The translations under genes and the position numbers were made by a program. Shown here one piece after another: positions 26,234 through 33,069 of a stretch of DNA of 64,000 nucleotides. The notes under the pieces were generated by a model. The model was given only the letters and a program-made list of their open reading frames with translations. It searched no databases and was not told the DNA's origin. The stretch comes from Streptomyces sp. NBC_00576 (GTDB lineage: Bacteria; Actinomycetota; Actinomycetes; Streptomycetales; Streptomycetaceae): assembly GCF_036345175.1 (NCBI RefSeq), contig NZ_CP107780.1:1116001-1180000 (forward strand). Direction: 5' to 3'. Position 1 is the first letter of the stretch. Each line of letters begins with the position of its first letter.

Positions 26234-26653
26234 TCAGCCGGTGACCGCCTGCGGGCTGCGCTCCTGGTCCGAGCCCGGCACCGGCTCGGCCGGGTCGGCG
26301 CCCAGGGCCACGACGCGGTTGCCGTGGTCCACATGGACCACCTTCGGCCGCAGCGCCCGCGCCTCGGCGTCGGTCACCTGAGCGTAACTGATGATGATCA
26401 CCAGATCCCCGGGATGGACGAGGTGGGCCGCCGCCCCGTTGATCCCGACGACGCCGGACCCGCGCTCGCCCTCGATGACGTACGTCTCCAGCCGGGCACC
26501 GTTGGTGATGTCGACGATGTGCACGAGCTCGCCGGGCAGCAGGTCGGCCGCGTCGAGGAGGTCGGCGTCGATGGTCACGGAGCCGACGTAGTGCAGGTCG
26601 GCCTGGGTGACGGTGGCGCGATGGATCTTGGACTTGAACATGGTGCGCAGCAT
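26234..26653 (-). CDS. panD: Aspartate 1-decarboxylase proenzyme
   Basis: Pyruvoyl enzyme making beta-alanine for pantothenate and CoA. The 139-residue proenzyme opens MLRTMFKSKIHRATVTQADL, and self-cleaves between Gly 24 and Ser 25 in YVGSVTIDADL to generate the pyruvoyl group; ITNGARLETYVI and NGAAAHLVHPGDLVIIISY complete the family motifs. The C-terminal 20 residues are a variable tail. It stands apart from panB/panC and heads a possible two-gene unit with the GNAT gene. Confidence 0.96.
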   Translation of the reverse strand: MLRTMFKSKIHRATVTQADLHYVGSVTIDADLLDAADLLPGELVHIVDITNGARLETYVIEGERGSGVVGINGAAAHLVHPGDLVIIISYAQVTDAEARALRPKVVHVDHGNRVVALGADPAEPVPGSDQERSPQAVTG

Positions 26654-26943
26654 GGAGAGCTCCCGATTTGTCTGCTCCCTGCCGGCTTATCGCTGGTCAA
26701 GGGCGGTCTTCGGAGCGTACAACGATTCATATGTTCGGTCAGCTGTCCTCAGGTGTTTCAGGGCTCACACTGGCCGGTTGCCGACTCTTCTGATGACCCA
26801 TCGGCTCTCGGCGCCAGGCCGTGCGTCGCCGACAGGCCGTTGTCGCGCCGACAGACCGGCGTGTACCCCGTGATCCTCGAACATCCCTCTTCAGCGGCCT
26901 CACCACGACAGGAACCGAAATAGGTTGAAGCACAAGGCCTTTG

Positions 26944-28035
26944 TCATCCGCGCAGCAGGTCACCAGGCCCCACCTGCGCGCACAGAGGTGGCTCTGTTTC
27001 TCCCTCGTACGCCAGATGGAGTTCACGTCGTGCCCGGGTCGCCAGGACGTAATACGTCATGCGCAGGGTGGCCGAGGTGGGATCGACCGCCGTGTCGGCA
27101 TGCGTGTCGGGAATCACGACGGTGTCGAAGCCCAGCCCTTTGGCACTCGCCCGGTGAACGAGCACGATCCCCGGGCGGCCGAGGTCCAGTGTGCGGTAAC
27201 GGCTTTGTTCCGCTCGGGCCCGGGAGGTGTACAGCTGTGGCTTGAGCCGAGGTGCTCTGCGCTCCAGGCTGCCGAGCAGTGAGAGCTGAGTGTCGGTGGA
27301 ATTCACGATCACTCCGATGCTCTGCTGCGGGTGCCTCTGCGCCAGATGGATCAGCAGGTCGGCTGCGCCGTCGGCCGGCAGACGGTGGAGTCTCGGGGGC
27401 GGCCCTTCGCGTTCCGGGAAGGCGGGCAGACCGGTTCCCGTGTGGAAGTGGGCGGCGAAGGACGCGATCTGGCGTGTGTTGCGGTGGTTGCCGTCAAGTG
27501 CGAGACGCGTACAGCGGCCCAACCGCTCGGCGATCTCGGCGAGCGTGGAGTTGGCGTCGGTCAGCCGCTGGCACTCGTCCGCGAACACCGTCGTTCGGGC
27601 TCCGAGCAGACGGCAGAGGCGATAGAACTCCGGGGGCAGATCCTGGCCTTCGTCGATGACCAGGGTGAGTCCGGGCACCGGGCCGGTCTCCACGGCACGG
27701 CCGTAGAAGGCGGGCCAGTCGAACCACCCGTCCGTGCCGCGTGGGGGCTGTCCGCCGTACCACTCGGTGAGCCACCCGTGTGCGGTCGCGACGCGCACGC
27801 CGCGGTCCGCCGGGCCGAGCGCGTGTACGGTCGCGGCCAGCGACTGGCGGAGCAGATTGGACCGGGTCAACAGGACAGCCGGGGTTCCGGTAAGGGCGAG
27901 CATGATGGCCCGTTGGACCGCGAGGAGGCTCTTGCCGCTGCCGGGCGGACCGCTGATCAGGTGATTGCCGTCGAAGGGGAGACCGTCGAGGCAGGAGCGC
28001 TGCTCCGGTACGAGGTCGAGGTAGGTGAGGGTCAC
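26944..28035 (-). CDS. Compact SF1 (UvrD/Rep-like) helicase or ATPase
   Basis: A 363-residue superfamily 1 motor, about half the size of UvrD. Motif I is SGPPGSGKS (about 28-36), motif II LVIDEGQD (125-132), motif III-like VFADECQRL, motif IV DGNHRNTRQIA, and the C-terminal motifs V/VI appear as LVHRASAKGLGFDTVVI and TYYVLATRARRELHLA. No nuclease or accessory 2B domain is evident. The GTG start overlaps the stop of the DUF1998 remnant as GTGA, so the pair was an operon. This opens the defence island on its left side; a role in DNA defence is inferred. Confidence 0.85.
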   Translation of the reverse strand: MTLTYLDLVPEQRSCLDGLPFDGNHLISGPPGSGKSLLAVQRAIMLALTGTPAVLLTRSNLLRQSLAATVHALGPADRGVRVATAHGWLTEWYGGQPPRGTDGWFDWPAFYGRAVETGPVPGLTLVIDEGQDLPPEFYRLCRLLGARTTVFADECQRLTDANSTLAEIAERLGRCTRLALDGNHRNTRQIASFAAHFHTGTGLPAFPEREGPPPRLHRLPADGAADLLIHLAQRHPQQSIGVIVNSTDTQLSLLGSLERRAPRLKPQLYTSRARAEQSRYRTLDLGRPGIVLVHRASAKGLGFDTVVIPDTHADTAVDPTSATLRMTYYVLATRARRELHLAYEGETEPPLCAQVGPGDLLRG

Positions 28036-28301
28036 ATCTCCTCCAGGGCATCCACCGCGGCGCTCCGGGCGGCCGTGACGATCGACTCCAGATAGCCGGG
28101 TACCTGTTCACAGCCGACGACGAGAGCGCGGTCGAGGAGGGTGTTGCCGGTCTCGCAGCTCGTCTCGGGCAGCAGGGCGCAGGCGTGGCAGGCCGCGCGG
28201 TTGAGGTTGCCGAAGCCCTGGCCGGTGTGTTCGGCGCAAAGGGGGTCGGCGGAGCACCAGGCGGCGGCTTCGGTCATCCGCAGGTCCGGTTTCTCGGTCC
28301 A
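28032..28301 (-). pseudogene. C-terminal remnant of a DUF1998 (DrmB/MrfA-type) protein
   Basis: The last about 85 codons carry WCSADPLCAEHTGQGFGNLN and AACHACALLPETSCETGN, the four-cysteine zinc site of DUF1998 domains found at the end of MrfA-like helicases and of DISARM DrmB. The 500-1000 residues that should precede are missing, and nothing upstream resembles the helicase part. An ATG at 28274 could still start an 80-residue zinc-binding protein coupled to the helicase by GTGA overlap, so residual function cannot be excluded. Confidence 0.75.
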
Positions 28302-28440
28302 CCCGCTCCTCGTACCTCTGATCAATAACCTGCCGGACGAGGGCGAGTAGGGACACATCTCGCGACTCGACTCCCGCTGAGTGCACAGAGGACCCGGACA
28401 CTGCAGGAGAGGGCATATACCGAGCCGCACATACAACAGC

Positions 28441-28457
28441 GTAGTACCGTGTAGTAC
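28441..28457 (+). promoter_or_regulatory. Repeat operator and -10 box abutting the phd start
   Basis: GTAGTAC-CGT-GTAGTAC: two 7-base direct repeats 3 bases apart end exactly at the ATG. A -10-like TACCGT spans 28445-28450, 7 bases before the ATG, and there is no ribosome site, so the mRNA is probably leaderless and the repeats a site for autoregulation by the antitoxin. Confidence 0.6.
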
Positions 28458-28709
28458 ATGGAAACGACCGCGCGGGAGTTCAATCAGAACGCCTCCAGGA
28501 TCCTCGCCGCCGCAGAACGCGGCGAGCGCGTCACGGTGACCAAAAACGGGCGGCCGGTCGCCATACTCGCTCCCGTGGGCGACCAGGACATCCCCGTGCA
28601 TCCCACCGACCCCATGGGCGAGGACGACGAAGCCCCCGTGTTCCAGAGCGGTTCCGCCGTGGACTGGGCGGCGGGACGCGGCGACTACCTGGAGGGGTTC
28701 GGCGCGTGA
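28458..28709 (+). CDS. phd: Phd/YefM-family antitoxin
   Basis: An 83-residue antitoxin. METTAREFNQNASRILAAAE is the Phd/YefM DNA-binding N-terminus and VTVTKNGRPVAILAPV the next strand pair; the acidic C-terminus with VDWAAGRGDYLEGFGA is the toxin-neutralising tail. It should bind and silence the PIN toxin encoded next and repress its own promoter, where a direct repeat touches the start codon. Its stop overlaps the toxin GTG by 4 bases. Confidence 0.93.
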   Translation: METTAREFNQNASRILAAAERGERVTVTKNGRPVAILAPVGDQDIPVHPTDPMGEDDEAPVFQSGSAVDWAAGRGDYLEGFGA

Positions 28710-29134
28710 CTGTCCTGATCGCCGACACGTCCGGCTTGTACGCGTACTACGACGGAAGTGACCGAGAGCATGCGGAGTGCCGCAAGGCGGTAGCCGCGGC
28801 GGCCCACCTTGTGGTGACGCCACTGGTCCTGGCGGAACTCGACTGTCTGCTGACCACGCGGATCGGCCCCGAGGCCGCGCACGGGGCACTGGCTCACATC
28901 CGCGACCGCGTCGCCGTACGGCGGTATGCGGTGCCCGAAATGGAGCCGCACCTCTCTACCGCGCTGGTGACGATGCGGCGATATCCACAGATCGGCCTTA
29001 CGGACACCATGAACGTTGTCATGGCATCCGAGTACCACACGGACTCGATCCTGACCCTGGACCGCCGCCACTTCCGGATGGTGCGCCCCCTCACCGGGCA
29101 CCCGGCGTTCCGCCTGTGGCCTGACGACGTGTAG
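28706..29134 (+). CDS. vapC: VapC-type PIN-domain toxin
   Basis: A 142-residue PIN nuclease. Expected metal-binding acids are at Asp 7 (LIADTSGLYAYYDG), Glu 44 (LVLAELDCLL), Asp 100 (IGLTDTMNVVMA) and Asp 119 (LTLDRRHF). Such toxins cut tRNA or rRNA when their antitoxin is degraded. Translationally coupled to the antitoxin by a GTGA overlap. A degenerate copy of the C-terminal part of a close relative lies at 32840-32991, just past the first McrBC pair. Confidence 0.93.
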   Translation: MTVLIADTSGLYAYYDGSDREHAECRKAVAAAAHLVVTPLVLAELDCLLTTRIGPEAAHGALAHIRDRVAVRRYAVPEMEPHLSTALVTMRRYPQIGLTDTMNVVMASEYHTDSILTLDRRHFRMVRPLTGHPAFRLWPDDV

Positions 29135-29432
29135 CCCTCCGAGACCGGACGCACGGGGCCGACGGCGCGCTGGGCAGCACCCAGCAGTACGTGAAGACCT
29201 GCTTCAAGGAGTTCATGGCGCTGCCCGGAGGAGTTCTCGCAGGGTCGCAGACCTCCCCCGGCACGGGAGACGCGTCGGCAGCCGGCTAGCGTCAGCTCCC
29301 TTCCGCGGCTGCGTCCAAAGGATGTGGATCCAGTCCTGCACAACCTCTCCCGCCGCCGTGTCGCTCGTTGCCCAGGAACCGACCTCGCCATGCGATGGGA
29401 ACGCCACTCCGCCCTCCGGCATCATGGCCCCC

Positions 29433-31550
29433 ATGACAAACGACGGGGTGGATGTACGCACAGCGGCAGCCGAGTTCAACCGGACCGCCGTGGCGGACAC
29501 CGAGTCGGCTGCCGAGGACGAGCGCAAGCAGGTGCTGTCCCAGTTTCCACTGGAGGAGTGGCCGGAGCTGCCGCTGGAGCGCTACGCCCTCGGGCAGGCC
29601 GCGCCGCCCGGCTCGGCGCCGACGTACTGCCGGCTGCTGGAGTTCCTCACCCCGAGTCTTGGCAGCATCAGGGGCGGCAGTGCCGCGAAGCACATCATGT
29701 ACCACCACAACTCCGGTGAATGGCGGCTGGCCGCTCCGCTGAGGGGTATGGACCCGCAGGACGCCTGGGCGGAACTGCGAGGACAGTTCGTCCGGGCCTT
29801 CGACACCGTCGGGGCAGGAGACTTCGAGGCGCTGGACGACCTTGAAGTGCTGCGGTACGGGCCGACGTTGGTGACGAAGTCCTTGGCGACCTACTTCCCC
29901 CAGCACTTCCTGCCGATCTACGCGGCCGAGCATCTGCGGACGTTCGTCAGGCTGCTCGGCGGCGAGGCGCAGGCCGGCGTCCCCGCCTCGCGCACGAACC
30001 GTCAACTGCGCGAACTCGTGCGGACCCGTGACGAGTTCGAAGGCTGGACGGGACAGGAGGTGATGCGCTTCCTGTACAAGCACTTCAATCCCCGGCAACG
30101 CACCATCTGGAAGATCGCCCCCGGCGAGCGCGGCCGTCTGTGGGAGGAATGCCGGGACGGCGGGTTCGTCCGCGTCGGGTGGGACGAGCTCGGCGATCTC
30201 GGCCAGTACCAGAGCGACACGGAACTGAAGCAGGCCCTGGACGCACACTGGCCGCGCAGCAGTGGCGGCAGCCTGACCCTCGCCCGCCGGCTGCTGGCCT
30301 TCCGGGATCTGGAGGCGGGAGACCGGGTCGTCGCCAACCGCGGGATGGACGAGGTCCTGGCCACCGGCAGGGTCGACGGGAGCTACCGCTACGACCCGGA
30401 CCGGCCGGAGTTCCATCACGTCGTCCCGGTGGCCTGGGACCTCTCCCACGCGCAGAAACTGTCGAAGCCCCAGCACGGGTGGCGGTCCACCTTCGCCAAG
30501 GTCGACCCGTCCCTCTTCGCCAGGTTCACCGCACACAACGCCGGCTCCGGCTCCGACTCCGTCCCGGGTACGGGCCAGGTTCAGGCGGGCGCGCCGGTCG
30601 CACTGCCCGAGGACGTGCAGGTCGTACTGGACGCGCTGGAGCGCAAGGGGCAGGTGATCCTGCACGGGCCGCCGGGTACGGGCAAGACCCGGCTCGCGCT
30701 CGGCGCCGCCCTCGCCCTGGACGGCCGCGCGGGCGTGCTCGGTGGAGACGCCGACGTCCGCCAACGTGCCGAGGCTCAGGCCGAGATGCTGCACGGCGAC
30801 CGTATCCGCATGGTCACCTTCCATCCCTCCTACGGCTACGAGGACTTCGTCGAGGGCTTCAAGCCGGACCTGAGCGCCACCGGCCCGGGGCTCACCCTCG
30901 CTCTCACGGACGGCCTGTTCCACGACCTGTGCAGCCGGGCCGCCGCCCATCCCGACCAGACGTTCCTGCTGGTCATCGACGAGATCAACCGCGGTGACCT
31001 GCCGCGGATCTTCGGTGAGTTGATCACGCTCCTCGAACTCGACAAGCGGAACCTGCCGGTCGCCCTGCCCGTCAGCAAGCGGCGCTTCTCCGTACCGCCG
31101 AACGTCCGGGTCATCGGCACGATGAACACCGCCGACCGGAGCATCAGCCACCTGGACGCCGCGGTTCGCCGCCGCTTCGCCTTCCTGCCCGTGGGCCCGG
31201 ACCCGGACGCCGTTTCCGGGACCGTGGGTCCCCTGGACCTGGCCGCGTTCTTCGAGTCCCTCAACACCCGCATCGCCCGCCATCTCGACGCTGACCACCA
31301 GATCGGGCACGCGTACCTGCTGCGAGACGGTGAGCCGATCGCCACCGAGGAGGATCTGGCCGCGGCCTTCCACTACGAGGTGATCCCGCTCCTGGAGGAC
31401 TACTGCCTCGGCCGGGCGGACCTGTTGCACCGTATTCTCGGCGGCCTGGTCGACGCCGAGACCGGGCGTGCGCTCTTCATGCCCCCGCAGGATCTGGCAG
31501 ACGCGCTGGCGACCGAGTTCACCAGCGGCGTTCCCGGCCCGGATGCCTGA
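29433..31550 (+). CDS. mcrB: McrB-like GTPase/ATPase with N-terminal modification-reader region (system 1)
   Basis: About 705 residues. N-terminal part (about 35-200): FPLEEWPELPLERYALGQ and GSIRGGSAAKHIMYH, a domain common before McrB-type AAA+ motors. Residues about 215-340 form an EVE/PUA-like segment (TIWKIAPGERGRLWEECRDG, VGWDELGDL), a fold that binds modified bases. The AAA+ motor has HGPPGTGKTRLA (about 410), FHPSYGYEDFVEGF, VIDEINRGDLPRIFGEL and the McrB hallmark IGTMNTADRSI (about 563). It would drive a type IV restriction complex with McrC. The start is uncertain: ATGs at 29424 and 29433 both lack a clear ribosome site. The 298 bases before it, after vapC, hold no supported gene. 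Confidence 0.9.
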   Translation: MTNDGVDVRTAAAEFNRTAVADTESAAEDERKQVLSQFPLEEWPELPLERYALGQAAPPGSAPTYCRLLEFLTPSLGSIRGGSAAKHIMYHHNSGEWRLAAPLRGMDPQDAWAELRGQFVRAFDTVGAGDFEALDDLEVLRYGPTLVTKSLATYFPQHFLPIYAAEHLRTFVRLLGGEAQAGVPASRTNRQLRELVRTRDEFEGWTGQEVMRFLYKHFNPRQRTIWKIAPGERGRLWEECRDGGFVRVGWDELGDLGQYQSDTELKQALDAHWPRSSGGSLTLARRLLAFRDLEAGDRVVANRGMDEVLATGRVDGSYRYDPDRPEFHHVVPVAWDLSHAQKLSKPQHGWRSTFAKVDPSLFARFTAHNAGSGSDSVPGTGQVQAGAPVALPEDVQVVLDALERKGQVILHGPPGTGKTRLALGAALALDGRAGVLGGDADVRQRAEAQAEMLHGDRIRMVTFHPSYGYEDFVEGFKPDLSATGPGLTLALTDGLFHDLCSRAAAHPDQTFLLVIDEINRGDLPRIFGELITLLELDKRNLPVALPVSKRRFSVPPNVRVIGTMNTADRSISHLDAAVRRRFAFLPVGPDPDAVSGTVGPLDLAAFFESLNTRIARHLDADHQIGHAYLLRDGEPIATEEDLAAAFHYEVIPLLEDYCLGRADLLHRILGGLVDAETGRALFMPPQDLADALATEFTSGVPGPDA

Positions 31551-32793
31551 CCGCACCCCGGTCCAGCTCGGCGAGTACGAGTCCGCCCCGCTGGAACCCG
31601 ATCAGCTCACTCCCCGGGACGTCGACCGCCTACACGCCCTCCAGGCACGGGGCTCCATCACCCTGACCAGGGAGCGCACCGGGTGGCGGCTCAAGGCCGA
31701 CGCGACCGTCGGGGTCCTGGTCCTTGACCGGGTCCGCGTGGTCATCGCACCCAAGTTCGCCATTCCGGGAGAGCAGCTCATGAGCTGGCTCGCCTACGCC
31801 CTCGGCACGCCCATCCCGGCGACGGCCAGGCGGTGGGCCACCGGGCCCGACGGTTACGCCGACCTGGTCGCCGCCGCCCTGCTCGAAGAGTGCGAGCGGC
31901 TGCTGCAGGAGGGACTACGCCGGGACTACGTACGCCGCAGGAGCGTCGAACCGGTGCTCCGGGGACGCCTGGACGTCACCGCCCAAGCCACCCGCCGCTA
32001 CGGGCAACTGGACCAGCTGCACGTCCGCACCTTCGACCGGGAGGCGGACATCTGGGAAAACCGCGTTCTGGGGAGCGCACTGAAGGCGGCGCTCACCCTG
32101 ACCGCCAGTCCCGACCTGGCGCGCGCCCTGCACGGCGCCGCCGGCGCCTTCCCGCAGGCCCCGACCCCGGCCGCGGCGCTCCGCGCTCTGGACCGCACCC
32201 ACTGCACCCGCCTCAACGCCCGCTACCGGCCCGCCCACACCTGGGCCCGGCTGCTGCTGCGCGGTGGCGGCGTGACCGACCTGCTCACCGACCAGGGCAC
32301 CATGGCGGACGGTCTCCTGCTCGCCATGCCCGCGCTCTGGGAAGCCGTCGTCCGCCGTCTCGGCACCGAGGCCGTCGGCCCGCACGGCGGCCACGCCGTG
32401 CCCGGCGGAAGCGGCGTCGGCATCACAGTCCGCGGAGACCTGGGCAACGCCTCGGCCTTCCGGCCCGATCTCCTGCTCAGCCTCCCAACACTTCCAGGAC
32501 ACGACACAGCACATCGCACGCTGCTGCCCGTGGACGCCAAGTACAAGCGCTACGACCGCCACGGCGTGAGCGCGGCCGACGTCCACCAACTCCTCACCTA
32601 CAGCAGCGGCTACGCATCCGCCGACGCCACCCCGACGGCCGTCATCGTCCATCCCCAGGCGGGCAGTCACGCCCAGCGAACCCTCCAAGTGCGCGGCCCC
32701 AGGGGTTTGTTGGGCACCATCAGCATCCTCGGCGTCGACACCCATGCGCGTCCCGAGGACGCAAGCACATGGATCCAGGCGGCGCTGCGCTGA
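31543..32793 (+). CDS. mcrC: McrC-like nuclease subunit (system 1)
   Basis: A 416-residue partner of the preceding AAA+ protein, overlapping it by 8 bases. The N-terminal half is the McrC stalk region (VGVLVLDRVRVVIAPKFAIP is the family motif, then ADIWENRVLGSALK). The C-terminal half is a PD-(D/E)xK nuclease: FRPDLLLSLP, then LLPVDAKYKRYD with the DxK residues, and HQLLTYSSGY. Together the pair should cleave DNA bearing modified bases. ATG chosen at 31543; the longer frame upstream is inside mcrB. Confidence 0.92.
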   Translation: MPDRTPVQLGEYESAPLEPDQLTPRDVDRLHALQARGSITLTRERTGWRLKADATVGVLVLDRVRVVIAPKFAIPGEQLMSWLAYALGTPIPATARRWATGPDGYADLVAAALLEECERLLQEGLRRDYVRRRSVEPVLRGRLDVTAQATRRYGQLDQLHVRTFDREADIWENRVLGSALKAALTLTASPDLARALHGAAGAFPQAPTPAAALRALDRTHCTRLNARYRPAHTWARLLLRGGGVTDLLTDQGTMADGLLLAMPALWEAVVRRLGTEAVGPHGGHAVPGGSGVGITVRGDLGNASAFRPDLLLSLPTLPGHDTAHRTLLPVDAKYKRYDRHGVSAADVHQLLTYSSGYASADATPTAVIVHPQAGSHAQRTLQVRGPRGLLGTISILGVDTHARPEDASTWIQAALR

Positions 32794-32839
32794 GAACCCA
32801 TACCCAGGACCGGTATGCCCGGCATGGGCACGTACTCGC

Positions 32840-32991
32840 GTGACTGTCGAACGGTCACTGCGCCACCACGTAGGTTCGCCCTGGCGGCGGCCTTCCACAC
32901 AGCCGATGTCTTCACGACGGACGGCCACTTCCGCATGATGCGGCCACTGACCGGCCAGCCCTCCTTCCGGCTGCTCCCCGACGACCTCTGA
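32840..32991 (+). pseudogene. VapC (PIN) toxin remnant
   Basis: The segment starts CGCGTGACTGTC, like the start of the intact vapC at 28706, then jumps in another frame to LAAAFHTADVFTTDGHFRMM, RPLTGQPSFRLLPDDL and a stop, which parallels SEYHTDSILTLDRRHFRMV, RPLTGHPAFRLWPDDV of that toxin. The first two thirds of the PIN domain are deleted. The divergence shows it is a related toxin, not a recent copy. Confidence 0.75.
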
Positions 32992-33015
32992 CATCCGCCT
33001 GCGCGGCGACACGGT

Positions 33016-33041
33016 GTGGGCCGGGGTCTCCCCCGGCCCAC
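33016..33041 (-). terminator. Hairpin after the DUF2786 gene
   Basis: GTGGGCCGGGG and CCCCGGCCCAC form an 11-bp perfect stem with a TCTC loop, 29 bases after the stop on the minus strand. It may also stop transcripts from the McrBC 1 side. Confidence 0.75.
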
Positions 33042-33069
33042 GGCCCTCCGGATCGCTCAACGCGTGAGT

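Noticed and set aside
26944..29134. Complete DISARM system
   Set aside because: Only the DUF1998 tail is present; no DrmA helicase, methylase or PLD gene adjoins it.
29292..31556. 754-codon minus-strand frame opposite mcrB 1
   Set aside because: Composition typical of shadows, while the plus frame has Walker and McrB motifs.
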